Positions 37,118-46,552 are shown, numbered from the stretch's first letter. The stretch: 64,000 nucleotides of DNA from CAVONB01 sp963697205 (GCA_963697205.1 CAVONB010000003.1:99232-163231), one strand, 5' to 3'. The notes: a model not told the origin generated them from the sequence alone. Numbers and translations: made by a program.

Positions 37118-37861
37118 ATGGCTAAGCGTATAGCTTTGATCACCGGCGGTATGGGCGGCCTCGGTGAGACAATTTCGACCAAGATGGCAGACGACGGATA
37201 TCGCGTGGCGGTCACTTATTCGCCCTCCAACACGAAGTCCGAGGCGTGGGTCGCCGAGCAGAAGAAGGCGGGCTACGAGTTCCGCGCCTATCCTTGCGAC
37301 GTTACTGACTTCGACAGCGCCAAGTCGTGCTGCGCTGCAGTTGAGAAGGACATGGGTTCGATCGACATACTGGTCAACAACGCCGGCATCACCAAGGACA
37401 TGACCTTTCGCCGGATGGACAAAGCGTCCTGGGACGCGGTGATTCGCACCAATCTCGACAGCGTCTTTAATATGACCAAGCAGGTCTACGACGGCATGAT
37501 GGAGCGCGGCTGGGGCCGCATCATCAACGTCTCATCGGTCAACGGCTCCAAGGGCGCGTTCGGCCAGACAAACTATGCCGCCGCCAAGGCCGGCATGCAC
37601 GGCTTCACCAAGTCGCTGGCGCTGGAATCGGCGCGCAAGGGTGTGACGGTCAACACGATCTCGCCGGGCTACATCGGCACCAAGATGGTGACAGCGATCG
37701 ACAAGGACGTTCTCGAGACCAAGATCCTGCCACAGATCCCGGTGGCGCGCCTTGGCAAGCCCGAAGAGGTTGCCGGCTTGATCATTTACTTGTGCTCGGA
37801 GGAGGCGGCTTTCGTGACCGGTGCCAATATCGCCATCAATGGCGGCCAGCATATGCAATAG
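37118..37861 (+). CDS. phaB: Acetoacetyl-CoA reductase
   Basis: A 247-residue short-chain dehydrogenase that reduces acetoacetyl-CoA to (R)-3-hydroxybutyryl-CoA, the monomer precursor for polyhydroxybutyrate. The cofactor motif is ITGGMGGLGETI, the structural motif NNAGIT, the catalytic Ser in VSSVNGSKGAFG, and Tyr/Lys in TNYAAAKAGMHGF, followed by the phaB-typical VNTISPGYIGTKMVTAI and ending NGGQHMQ. It is similar along its whole length to Cupriavidus PhaB. ATG 37118 is chosen over the longer frame. No phaA or phaC is in the window; together with the phasin-like gene it forms a partial PHA locus. Confidence 0.9.
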   Translation: MAKRIALITGGMGGLGETISTKMADDGYRVAVTYSPSNTKSEAWVAEQKKAGYEFRAYPCDVTDFDSAKSCCAAVEKDMGSIDILVNNAGITKDMTFRRMDKASWDAVIRTNLDSVFNMTKQVYDGMMERGWGRIINVSSVNGSKGAFGQTNYAAAKAGMHGFTKSLALESARKGVTVNTISPGYIGTKMVTAIDKDVLETKILPQIPVARLGKPEEVAGLIIYLCSEEAAFVTGANIAINGGQHMQ

Positions 37862-38805
37862 TGTGCTGCTCCCGCTATGAGAGTTGCCTCACCCAAATCA
37901 GCATGCTGTGACTCAACGGCCTCGGGAGACGCGGCCACATTCGTAATTGGCAGGGGATCGCAGTTGTGCGCGCCTTCCTGAAGTACGCCCAAAGCTGCAC
38001 ACCACTACCAGGTTGATGCGCTGCAGCGATCCTCACGGCAACGACTACCGACGTGATGCGCACGGCAAGCACGGGCCGTCTGCTCGTCTGTGTCTGGGTG
38101 CGACCGGTTAGGCCCACCTCGACGTTTCGCTGCAGCGCGGCGCGACGGACGGTATCGGGCCATCGCGTCGTCGTCGCCCAATGGTCGCGCGAACCGTCGC
38201 GAGCGGAGGCATACCGGACGCCGGCTGAGTATCGCTCAGGCCTGCCCTCGACCCACACCGCATCTGAGCACGAGCACCATGGTGCGGACACCGATAGCCG
38301 CCTTGCGGAGATCGCAGACATTGCTCGGCTGATCTGCGCCGCCTTACCGCACGCTTGCGAACACGGCAGAGGTCCCCCCGATACCGACCGCTACCGGTCC
38401 GACGTCATGGGCCAGGAGCGAGCATACGGCTCTGCTCGAATGCTGCGTCGCAAAAAGTCCGACCTCTAACACTTCCACAGGAGCTGCGTCGACCGACCCG
38501 GAGTTGGCGTCGTAACGGCAGCCGCCAGCAAGGTCCCCTGCTGGGGGAGGGGGGACCTTGTGTGGTCCGCGAAACGACTTGAATTTCGCGCCGGACCCCG
38601 AGCCGTCGTTGCCGCCGCGGCTGGTGTTTGATTCTCAGCTAACGGGGCGGGGCTTGCGGCACCCTTGGAGGTGAATGAGCGCGACAAGACTCAACAAGAA
38701 TTTGGCGTGCTGCCGGATCCGATCGAGCTCCAAGCAAGGACTTTCTTTCCGAAGAATCATTGGTGACCCGGCTTCAGGAACAAATAGCAGCAGGCTAGCG
38801 CTGGG
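37862..38805. other. Non-coding region with degenerate sequence and one hairpin
   Basis: No intact gene. A 10-bp inverted repeat with a 12-nt loop (38529-38538 with 38551-38560) has no T-tract. The right end leads into an IS5-family transposase remnant, so part of this stretch is probably decayed insertion-sequence DNA. Confidence 0.45.
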
Positions 38806-38958
38806 TTGGATTTGTCGCTGACAAGTCAGGAGTTCGAGGTTGCGGTTCTCACGCAGGAATAGAGCCGCAAGAGCAACGCGGGATACCAGTTGATCGACGC
38901 GATCGTGATGTTCCGAATGCTGGTGCTGCAGTCTCTTTACAATTTGTATGATGAGCAG
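38806..38958 (+). pseudogene. IS5-family transposase N-terminal remnant
   Basis: The translated frame reads LSLTSQEFEVAVLTQ, an in-frame TAG, then SRKSNAGYQLIDAIVMF and RMLVLQSLYNLYDEQ. This matches the IS5 N-terminal pattern (F..E..., R.N.G.PPYDAVLMFKMLVLQALYNLSDEQ). Only about 50 residues remain, with a stop inside and no catalytic domain after it. It marks an old insertion-sequence scar just left of the ABC binding-protein gene. Confidence 0.6.
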
Positions 38959-39178
38959 GTAACCTTGCTTACAACCTGCGCAGGCGGCTGACACTGGAGC
39001 GGATCGAGGCTGCGTGAGGGCTGAGCCGGCCGACAGCGCTTCGAAACGAGCGCCGAGCGGCGAAAGTCAAGCCTCCCGTGAACCAAGGCAGCCCACGATG
39101 TTGTAGCGGCCGGAAGAGTCGCATCAGCGATCGGACAAGCACCGCACCAGCGGTCGAACTGTGGAAGGGAGAAAACCT

Positions 39179-40303
39179 ATGACGTACAAAACCGGTCTCC
39201 GGGCAATCGCCGTTGGTGTCACCGCATCCGCAACGCTTCTGGGCGCGGCGGGCGTGACGTCGGCTGCCGACCTCAATGCCGTCGAAAAGAAGCTCGCCGC
39301 ACTTGCAAAGGCCGAGGGCGAGGTGACGATCATCAATCCGATCTTCCAAGATCTGACGGCTCAACGCCTGCAGGAAAGCTTCATCAAGCGCTACGACCTT
39401 GGACCCAACTTCAAGTTCAACAATCTGCGCAAGGGTACCGGCGCCGTCGTCTCACAGGTCCGGCAGGAGATCCTGGCCAACAAATTCAGTGTCGACACCA
39501 TTCTCGTCAACCACCCCGGATTCTTCGACGAGGCCTCGAAACGTGGCGCCTTCCTTCAATTCGAAAGCGGCTACTGGGAGAGCCACTATGCCGAAAACAT
39601 CAAGAAGGCTGGCCAGTATGCGAACTATCCCTATGTTGTAACGCCGCTGTACTACACTTTCCAGCCGGTATGGAACTCGGCCTGCCCCGGCATGAAGGAT
39701 TTTACGGTCACATCGTATGCCGATGTCATCAAGCCGGAGATGAAAGGCAAGACGATCGCTTCGGACCTCACCAAGAGCCTCACCTATACGAACACCGTGA
39801 TCGCGCTACTGGAGAGCGGCTGGGACGCCAATAAGTTCTGGGCCGACCTGAAGGCGACGGAACCGCTGATCGAGTTCCGGACCGAGGCGAAGATGCAGCT
39901 CGTCGTTTCATGCGAGCGCCCCCTGGATCAATGGAACATCACGGGCCGAGTTTTCCAGAATGTGCAAAAAAAGCCCGAACTCGCTAAGGATCTTAAGTTC
40001 GGATACTACAAGGAGGGGCAGGTTGCCCTGGGTAATCAATTGGCCATTCTGAAGGGAGCACAGCACCCCAACGCCGCTAAGCTTCTCGTCGAGTACATGC
40101 TCAGCGAAGAAGGCACGAACATCTACGTCGCCGAGGAAGCGCTGCAGTCTTTCCGCAAGGACTACAAGCCACCGGCATCGATCGCCCAGTTTCTGACCGA
40201 CTTCGACGGGAACAAGGTGCCGATCATCGGGATCAAGGACTGGGTTGCCGCCGCGAAGAAGTACAACGAGGTTCGTGGCGAATGGCAGAAGATGTTCCGG
40301 TGA
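39179..40303 (+). CDS. ABC transporter substrate-binding protein, Fe3+/thiamine-like group
   Basis: A 374-residue extracellular solute-binding protein (family 1, iron-type PBP2 fold). The signal peptide ends GVTSAADL. The mature protein begins LAALAKAEGEVTIINPIF, typical of this family, followed by FNNLRKGTGAVVSQVRQEI, and later LAILKGAQHPNAAKLLVEYMLSEEG, a hallmark of the group. ATG 39179 follows a GAAGGGAG-rich RBS. No permease or ATPase gene is adjacent, so it is an orphan binding protein here; its partner genes may have been lost to the nearby IS66 insertion or lie elsewhere. Confidence 0.82.
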   Translation: MTYKTGLRAIAVGVTASATLLGAAGVTSAADLNAVEKKLAALAKAEGEVTIINPIFQDLTAQRLQESFIKRYDLGPNFKFNNLRKGTGAVVSQVRQEILANKFSVDTILVNHPGFFDEASKRGAFLQFESGYWESHYAENIKKAGQYANYPYVVTPLYYTFQPVWNSACPGMKDFTVTSYADVIKPEMKGKTIASDLTKSLTYTNTVIALLESGWDANKFWADLKATEPLIEFRTEAKMQLVVSCERPLDQWNITGRVFQNVQKKPELAKDLKFGYYKEGQVALGNQLAILKGAQHPNAAKLLVEYMLSEEGTNIYVAEEALQSFRKDYKPPASIAQFLTDFDGNKVPIIGIKDWVAAAKKYNEVRGEWQKMFR

Positions 40304-40368
40304 CGCTCGGAGGCAAGGCACACCAATTGTCCTGACGCGTGAAGTTGATCTCGCTCGGAGTGGACGCC

Positions 40369-40953
40369 ATGGCGATGTACCACGATGGCAATCGCGTGCT
40401 GCAAGAACGGTTCGGATCCGCCCAATTGGCTGATCGCCTCGTCTCGAATTTGTGGCGGGACCGCTTCACGGACGAGGATAAGGCGTTCATCGAGGGCGTC
40501 GGCTTCTTCTTCATCGCAACGGCGGACAGCGAAGGGCGACCGGATTGCTCGTTTAAGGGTGGCCCTCCCGCCTTCGTGACTGTCCCGCAGCCTGACCTTC
40601 TGATCTTCCCAGATTACGACGGCAACGGAATGTTCAAGAGCCTGGGCAATATCCAGAGCAATTCCAATGTCGGGCTACTGTTCATCTCCATGGGAAAGAA
40701 GCCCAAGAGGCTGCGCGTCAACGGTCGGGCCAGCCTGCACTTCGATGACGCTCTGATGCTCTCCACACCCGGAGCCCAGGCGATAGTCCGCGTAACGCCC
40801 GTCGACATATTTCCGAACTGTCCGCGCTACATCCCGGACCTTGCTGCTGGTACGCCGTCCGAGTATCTGCCGGCCGCTGGCGCAGCCCCGAAGGAACCGG
40901 CATGGAAGGGCTTCGACGCCTTCAAGGATGTGGTCCCGCCCCGCAGAGGTTAG
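40369..40953 (+). CDS. Pyridoxamine 5'-phosphate oxidase-fold (FMN-binding split barrel) protein
   Basis: A 194-residue protein of the PNPOx-like superfamily. The core reads FIEGVGFFFIATADSEGRPDCSFKGGPPAFV, typical of the first strands with the FMN-contacting Ser/Lys region, followed by FPDYDGNGMFKSLGNIQSNSNVGLLFI and RLRVNGRAS. Members bind FMN or F420 and reduce small molecules, or act as general flavin reductases. ATG 40369 is preferred (GGAG at a spacing of about 8); a GTG at 40339 is also possible. It ends about 140 bases before the IS66 element. The specific substrate is unknown. Confidence 0.75.
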   Translation: MAMYHDGNRVLQERFGSAQLADRLVSNLWRDRFTDEDKAFIEGVGFFFIATADSEGRPDCSFKGGPPAFVTVPQPDLLIFPDYDGNGMFKSLGNIQSNSNVGLLFISMGKKPKRLRVNGRASLHFDDALMLSTPGAQAIVRVTPVDIFPNCPRYIPDLAAGTPSEYLPAAGAAPKEPAWKGFDAFKDVVPPRRG

Positions 40954-41091
40954 CCCAGCGATGCAGACAACCCACTTCAAACTCAACTAGTCGCGCGCAT
41001 TCCGTCAAACAGGTATCGCCGCGAGCGCTTCGAACCTTCGGTTCGGGGCGCTTGGTCGTCTTCGTTGGCATTCCTAAAATTGTCGCTTGAG

Positions 41092-41099
41092 CTACGGGC
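41092..41099 (+). repeat. 8-bp target site duplication of IS66, left copy
   Basis: CTACGGGC, identical to 47195-47202. IS66-family elements make 8-bp duplications, and this pair flanks the inverted repeats exactly. Confidence 0.9.
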
Positions 41100-41156
41100 G
41101 TAAGCGAGGGTTGCGGACTACGGCGCTGCTTTCGCTTTCCGCTTGACGGAGACGGC

Positions 41157-42823
41157 TCAGGCGGCGACGCTGCGCGTCGCCGGTGGCGACCAGTTCCAGG
41201 GCAGCAGCTCGGCCAGCCGGTTGATCGGATGGGCTCCGATGCGGGCGATGACGTCGGTCAGCCAGGCTTCGGGCTCGATGCTGTTCATGCGCGCCGTGCC
41301 GATCAGCGTGTAGAACGCGGCTGCACGAATGCCTCCCGCGTCCGATCCGCAGAAGAGCCAGTTTTTCCGGCCCAAAGCTGCCGGGCGGACTTTGTTTTCC
41401 GCGGCATTGTTGCTGATCTCGAGCCGACCATCCTCGAGGTAGCGCGTCAGGGCCAGCCAGCGCGAGCGGGCATAGCGGATGGCGCGGGCGAGATCGCTCT
41501 TGCCCGGGATTTTCTGGAGCTGTGCATCGAGCCAGATCGCCAGCTCTTCGATTTTCGGTCGCGCTGTTCTCTGACGCACGGCGCGCCGGATGTCGGGCGG
41601 CGAACCGGCGATCGGTCGCTCGATATCGAACAGTGCGCCGATGCGATCGAGCGCTTCCTTCGCGATTGCGCCCTTGTGCTCGACGTACTCGTCGAAGAAG
41701 CCGCGCCGCACGTGGCTCCAGCAGCCGACCTCGGCGACGCGCGGGGGACCGTGCACCAGTGCGGCGTCGGACGATTTCATGGCCCCAATCTCGTAGAGGC
41801 GACCGAAGCCGGCGTAGCCGTCGGCGTGCAGCCAGCCGGTGAAGTTAGCCAGCTCCGCGCGGCAGTGCTCGCCCTTCCTGTCGGGTGTGTAGCGATAGAG
41901 CACGGCCGGCGGAGCGGTGCCGGCGTGCGGGCGCTCGTCGCGCAGATAGACCCAGAACCGGCCCGTCTTGGTCTTGCCTGTGCCCGGCGCCAGTACGTCG
42001 ACCGGCGTGTCGTCGGCATGCACGACACGGCCGGCCATCACCTGGGCCGCTGTCAGCTCGACGAGGGGACTGAGCAGCCACGCCATGTGGCCGAGCCATT
42101 CGGCACGCTGACTGCGGTCGATCTCGACGCCGGCGCGCGCATCGATCTCGGCCTGGCGATAGAGCGGAATATGGTCGCAGAACTTGGCGACGATCATGTG
42201 CGCGAGGAAGCTCGCATCGACCATACCGCGCGGGATCGGCAGCTCCGGCATCGGAGCCTGCACCATGGTCTCGCATTTGCGGCACGAGCACGCCGGGCGG
42301 ACGTGGCGGATCACCTCGAAGCGCGCTGGAACGTAGCTCAACACCTCGGTGACGCTCTCGCTGACGGTGCGCAGATCGTTGCCGCCGCAGGTTTTGCAAG
42401 TGGCCGTCGGTACCGTGCACGACGTCGCGGCGCGGCAGGTCCGCCGAGAACTGGCGGCGCTTTTTCTTCTCTGGAACGCGAGGCCTCGGCGTCCGTCGCA
42501 TCCGCCTCGGGCTGCTGCGGCTGCGCAGCAAGTGCCTCGGCCTTGGCGGCCTCGGCTTCCTCCAGCGCCAGCTCGAGCTGTTCCAGAACCCGCTCGATCC
42601 GCTCAGAACTCGAACCGAACTTCTCGCGCTTGAACTTGGCGATCTGGGCTTTCAGCTTCTCGATCGTCAATTGTGTGACGACGAGGCCGTTCTTGGCCGC
42701 CGCAAGCTCGGCGACGCTGGCGGCAAGCTTGGTGTCCTTGGCAATCAGCTCGGCATTCTTCACGAGCAACAGCCGCTTCAACTCGGCGACGTCATCGGGC
42801 AGCTGTTCGAGCGTGAGCGGCAT
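41157..42823 (-). pseudogene. tnpC: IS66 transposase TnpC, frameshifted
   Basis: The main IS66 transposase. The N-terminal leucine-zipper-like helix (AELKRLLLVKNAELIAKD and LTIEKLKAQIAKFKREKFGSSSERI) is intact. The zinc-finger region is broken by shifts at about 42460-42475 and 42405-42420; the correct frame there reads TCKTCGGNDLRTVSESVTEV. From LSYVPARFEVIRHVRPACSC onward the DDE domain is whole, including VHADDTPVDVLAPG, LHADGYAGFGRLYE and NNAAENKVRPAALGRKNWLF. The C-terminal IS66 tail ends at 41157. About 555 residues when repaired, normal for TnpC. Confidence 0.88.
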
Positions 42824-42885
42824 GCCCAAGATTTATCTGCTTCGCGCGACGCGGCAGCAGAAGTCACGTGGTCGCAGTCCACAGA

Positions 42886-43122
42886 TCATCCCGCCAGCGT
42901 CGGTTGCCAAGTCGGTCGCGGCGCCCGCCACTCCAGCCCCTCCAAGAGCATCGACATCTGCGCCGGCGTCAGCGTCACCGAGCCCTCTTTCGTCGCGGGC
43001 CACGTGAAGCGGCCCTTCTCCAGCCGCTTGGCGAACAGGCAGAATCCCTGGCCGTCCCAGTACAGAATCTTGACGAGATCTCCTCGGCGTCCGCGAAAGC
43101 AAAACAGGTGGCCGGCGAACGG
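42886..43122 (-). pseudogene. tnpB: IS66 TnpB, 3' part (separated by the RIT insertion)
   Basis: On the minus strand this reads AGHLFCFRGRRGDLVKILYW, DGQGFCLFAKRLEKGRFTWP and ends PRPTWQPTLAG at the stop 42886. It is the conserved C-terminal two thirds of IS66 TnpB (Orf2). Its N-terminal part is at 46547-46663. Joining the two across one copy of the 6-bp repeat gives an unbroken 115-residue protein, the normal TnpB length. Confidence 0.9.
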
Positions 43123-43230
43123 TTATGTGGCGTGCTCACATAACCGTTCTTATGTGTCGGGTGACGTTATGTGGCGGAGGCGGCCGAAGGCCATGCGTGA
43201 ACGGCCATGCCCGTTTTGCCCGCCACATAA
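43117..43230 (+). repeat. RIT left end: direct repeat and heptamer array
   Basis: The 6-bp direct repeat GAACGG (43117-43122) is followed by TTATGTG (43123), its inverse CACATAA (43137), the core CCGTTC (43144-43149), TTATGTG (43150), TTATGTG (43167) and CACATAA (43224). From 43150 the sequence matches the right end, inverted, for 43 bases with one mismatch. The CACATAA-CCGTTC-TTATGTG unit looks like a tyrosine recombinase core site: two inverted arms around a 6-bp crossover region. Confidence 0.8.
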
Positions 43231-43232
43231 TC

Positions 43233-44240
43233 TCAGATGCTCTCCAGTAGCCGCAGGACAGCGTCCTTCGGTCGGAAGCGGGCACTTCGGTCGCTCGAGA
43301 CGCCCGCCTTCACGAGGCCGCGCCGCATCATCTCGACGTCTGCAGCGGCGTAGCGATGAGTTGTGGCGACCTGGGCGTGACCGAGCCAGGCCTGGATCGT
43401 CAGGAGATCGACGCCCGATCGGAGGAGCTTCATGGCGAGAGAATGCCGGAAGATGTGCGGTGATATCGGCTTGCCGTCCAAGCTCCGTGCTGCCAACTTG
43501 GCTCGGGCCGCCGCTCGCCGCACGACGTGCGTCGCTCCGAAGCGCGTCAGGCGCTCGCCGTGGGTACCGACGAAGATCGGCTGCGGCTCGTGATGAGCAA
43601 GCTCGCGTTCTTTCAGCAGTTCCGTCAGTGATCGCACCAGATCCCGAGGAATGGGAACGACACGATCTCGGCGCCCCTTGCCGTGAAGCTACACCTGCGG
43701 GCGCCCTCGATGCAAGTGAAGGTCACTCGCGTTGACGCCGATCGCTTCGGACACGCGGGCGCCGGTTCTCGCCAGGAAAAGCAGGAGAGCCCGATCGCGC
43801 CGACCTCGGTGCGTCGTCTGATCAGGGGAGGCGACGATGGCCTCGACCTCGGCGTCGGTGAGGTGGTGCGTCACCTCGATGTGAGCCCTCTTGGTGGGGA
43901 TTGCCAAGACGCGTTGAGCGATGCCGAAGGCGGCGGGATCAGCTGCTGCGACGTGATGGAAGAAGGATCGAACAGCGGCAAGCCGGGCATTGCGCGTTGC
44001 TACGGAGTTACTCCGCTTCTCCTCGAGTTCGTCGAGAAAGGCGAGAACGAGGTCCCGATCGAGCTCCTCGAGCTTCAGCGCCGCCGGCTCCTTGCCCAAT
44101 CGGGCGGCGGCAAAGAGGATCAGCATGCGCAAGGCATCGCGATAGCTGGCCATGGTCGCAGGCGTGGCGTTACGCTGCTTGGCCAGCCGCCGACGAAAGT
44201 ATGACTCCAGGAGCGGCGCCAGACAAAGATGCTCGCTCAT
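43233..44240 (-). pseudogene. ritC: RIT recombinase 3, interrupted by an in-frame amber codon
   Basis: A tyrosine recombinase of about 335 residues. The N-terminal SAM-like domain reads LAPLLESYFRRRLAKQRNAT and MASYRDALRMLILFAAA. The catalytic domain has Arg in LFLARTGARVSEAIG, the box HIFRHSLAMKLLRSGV, His in AWLGHAQVATT and Tyr in HRYAAAD. A TAG at 43689-43691 falls between RPQV and LHGKGRRDRVVPIP, in the same frame on both sides, so this is a nonsense change (a CAG codon would fit) and not a shift. ATG 44240 overlaps the stop of recombinase 2 by four bases. Without suppression only a 183-residue fragment lacking most of the active site is made. Confidence 0.87.
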
Positions 44241-45169
44241 GCTGCGCCTCCGTCGGTGAAGGCGCGTTCGGCCGCGACGGCAAGGAGTTCTGATGAACCG
44301 GTCAGGTAGTACGCCGTGTCGCTGTAGTTGGCGTGGCCGAGATATGTGGCGAGCAGCGGCAGCAGCGCTTGGACGTCGGCGCGCTGCTGGTGCCAGAGCC
44401 TGAGCCTGGTAACTGCAAACCGATGCCTCAGATCGTGCGGTCGCAGGGGCTTGCCATCGTCAAGACCGGCGTGCTTGCGGGCCTTGACGAAGTTGCATTG
44501 CAAGCCGGCCGCCGAGAGACGACAGCCTCGCGAGCTGAGAAAGAAGCCCGCGTCCACGGGCGCGGGAAACGCCGCGTCGCGCTCGCGGGCGTATCGGCGC
44601 AGAGCGGCCAGTGTCGTTGGGTGAACAGGAACCAGGCGATCCTTACGAAACTTGGTCTTGCGGATGAGAATGACCCCACGGGTTAGATCGACATCGCCAC
44701 GATCCAACCTGATCGCTTCACCGGATCGCAACCCCGTGCTCGCGAGTAGTCCGATCAACGTCGCCATCGTGGAGCCAACGAGAGGCAGCCTCGGCGAAAG
44801 GAGCCTGCATGCGCCAATGAGCGACGCAAGCTCGGCATCGCTCACGATGCGCGGCGGCGGAATCGCCCTCGACCTATGGAACGCTTTGCGCTCCAAGGCC
44901 TCGGTTCGGGCGTCGTAGAGGGCGAGGTACTCGTAGAACCGGCGGAGAACTCCGTGACGAACGGCACGACTGTTGGCGGCGCCGCGGAACGACAGGACGA
45001 AATCGAGCGCCATCGTCCGGGTGGCAGGCCCATCGAGCTGGGATCGCTCGACGTGATGTACGAATGCCCGCAACGTCCCTGCTTGCTTGTCGAAGGCATA
45101 GCCGAGGGACCGGCGCAGCTCGATGTAGCGTTCGATCTTCTCGCTGAGAAAAGTGGCGAAGGCGGTCAT
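44237..45169 (-). CDS. ritB: RIT recombinase 2
   Basis: An intact 310-residue tyrosine recombinase. The N-terminal core-binding domain reads SEKIERYIELRRSLGYAFDK. The active site has Arg in LLASTGLRSGEAIRLDRGDV, Lys in IRKTKFRKDRLVPVH, the HxxR box in RPHDLRHRFAVTRLR, His in YLGHANYSDTAYY and the nucleophilic Tyr just after it. ATG 45169 overlaps the ritA stop and its own stop overlaps ritC (both ATGA), so the three are made from one message in linked amounts. Confidence 0.92.
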   Translation of the reverse strand: MTAFATFLSEKIERYIELRRSLGYAFDKQAGTLRAFVHHVERSQLDGPATRTMALDFVLSFRGAANSRAVRHGVLRRFYEYLALYDARTEALERKAFHRSRAIPPPRIVSDAELASLIGACRLLSPRLPLVGSTMATLIGLLASTGLRSGEAIRLDRGDVDLTRGVILIRKTKFRKDRLVPVHPTTLAALRRYARERDAAFPAPVDAGFFLSSRGCRLSAAGLQCNFVKARKHAGLDDGKPLRPHDLRHRFAVTRLRLWHQQRADVQALLPLLATYLGHANYSDTAYYLTGSSELLAVAAERAFTDGGAA

Positions 45170-46404
45170 GCGGCGCCTCCCGGAAAAGGGAGCGCGACAT
45201 CGGCGAGCTGCGAGGTCGCGACCTTCACGTAGAGCGCCGTCGTGTTGATGCTGCGATGCCCGAGAAGATCGGCAACCTCGTTGATCGGCCTTCGTTGCTC
45301 GACAAGCTCAGTTGCTAGACTGTGGCGCAGAAGATGGGCACCAGCGACGCGACCAAGCTCGATCCCGCTGCACCGCAAACGCTTCCGCACGATCCGCGAC
45401 ACGGGTGCCGCGTACTTGATCGGCCCTACGGGTGCGGTGAACGTCAGGAACAGATACGCACTATCGACCTTCGGTCTCGCCCTCAGGATGTAGTCGGCAA
45501 GCGCGGCGCCGGTCTCCGCGAGTAGCGGGACCACTCGGTCGCGCTTGCCCTTCGTGTGCCGGATGAAGACTTCGCCGGCTCGCCAGTCGAGATCCTGGAG
45601 CCGAAGAGCGCGCAGCTCGCCGTTGCGAATGCCTGTCGTGGCGAGCAGCAGAAGGATGGCCTGATCGCGAACATCGATCGGCGTTGCCCTGCCGATCGTA
45701 TCGATGGCACGGCGAACCTCTGTCCAGGATAGACGCGGCGGCAAATGGGCCAACCGCCAGTGAGGCGTTCTTGGAACGATGGGTGAAAGATCCCGATGGT
45801 GATGACCGGCGCAATGCAGAAAGCGGAGAAAGCCTCGGGTATGAGACGTTGCTGCCGTGCGCGTGCTCGAGGCCGCGGACAGCGATAGCTGGTGCTCTAC
45901 GGCGGCTATGACGTGCTGCGCCTTCATCGTTCCGAGGTCTTGGCCGGGGTGCCGAATGCGGAACCATTGCAGAAAGCGCCGCGCACCCAGGAGAGCGCCA
46001 TCGCGGGACTTCGGCTCGAGACCACGCACCTTGCTCAGATAGTTGGAGAACGAGCTCAATAGCGCAGCATCTGGATCGTCGACGACGCTGGCCACCGCCG
46101 TCACGAAGCGGTTGGGCGCCACTCGTCGAGCGTGCTGAAGCGCAGTCTCTGCGGCGATCCGCGGAGAGCCGGCGCCGAGCGTGCGCAGGTACCGATCGAC
46201 GATGGTCGCGCTGATCGGTTCGGAGCCGCAGCGCTCGGCAACAAAATGGCCGAACCGGGCAATCCGGCTCAGATAGAGCTTGGCGGACGCTGGCTTGTAT
46301 CCTTGCGAGTGCAGGTCCCCCGCGATGCGATCCATCTCGGCGCCGAGCGCCCCACTGCGGAGGCGCTTGAGCACACCGCGATACGAAAAATAGAACTCGA
46401 GCAT
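45166..46404 (-). CDS. ritA: RIT recombinase 1
   Basis: An intact 412-residue tyrosine recombinase, the longest of the trio. The extended N-terminal region (LYLSRIARFGHFVAERCG, then LSSFSNYLSKVRGLEPKSRD) precedes the catalytic domain. The latter carries Arg in LLATTGIRNGELRALRLQDL, Lys in IRHTKGKRDRVVPLL, the box AHLLRHSLATELVEQ, His in DLLGHRSINTTALY and Tyr in the same segment. ATG 46404 follows AGAGGGGGCAC, a strong RBS; the frame extends upstream into the terminal repeat. It is the promoter-proximal gene of the operon. Confidence 0.92.
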   Translation of the reverse strand: MLEFYFSYRGVLKRLRSGALGAEMDRIAGDLHSQGYKPASAKLYLSRIARFGHFVAERCGSEPISATIVDRYLRTLGAGSPRIAAETALQHARRVAPNRFVTAVASVVDDPDAALLSSFSNYLSKVRGLEPKSRDGALLGARRFLQWFRIRHPGQDLGTMKAQHVIAAVEHQLSLSAASSTRTAATSHTRGFLRFLHCAGHHHRDLSPIVPRTPHWRLAHLPPRLSWTEVRRAIDTIGRATPIDVRDQAILLLLATTGIRNGELRALRLQDLDWRAGEVFIRHTKGKRDRVVPLLAETGAALADYILRARPKVDSAYLFLTFTAPVGPIKYAAPVSRIVRKRLRCSGIELGRVAGAHLLRHSLATELVEQRRPINEVADLLGHRSINTTALYVKVATSQLADVALPFPGGAA

Positions 46405-46463
46405 GTGCCCCCTCTTGCGTTGCGCCACAGGGGATCCTGCGGCTGCGCCAGAGGCACGGAATA

Positions 46464-46552
46464 TTATGTGGCGGGGAAAGCAGAGCATGGCCCGTCCGCG
46501 CACGGCCTTCGGCCGCCTCCGCCACATAACGTCAGCCGACACATAAGAACGG
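46464..46552 (+). repeat. RIT right end: heptamer array and direct repeat
   Basis: TTATGTG (46464-46470), CACATAA (46523-46529), CACATAA (46540-46546), then the direct repeat GAACGG (46547-46552). Read inward from 46546 it mirrors the left end from 43150, with the same 10-base spacing between the outer two heptamers. Confidence 0.82.

Larger units (their letters stand above)
43123..46546 (-). mobile_element. RIT (recombinase-in-trio) element inside IS66 tnpB
   Basis: A 3.4-kb element with three overlapping tyrosine recombinase genes on the minus strand and long inverted ends. It sits between two copies of GAACGG (43117-43122, 46547-46552), and removing it together with one copy restores tnpB in frame. 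The three-recombinase operon with ATGA overlaps and terminal repeats fits the recombinase-in-trio family known from many proteobacteria. The third recombinase carries an in-frame amber codon. Confidence 0.9.

Noticed and set aside
38529..38560. Inverted repeat as terminator or IS end
   Set aside because: It has a 12-nt loop, no T-tract and no matching partner elsewhere in the window; nothing supports a specific role.
41229..43007. 592-codon plus-strand frame across the IS66 transposase
   Set aside because: Shadow of tnpC on the opposite strand; no domain recognised.
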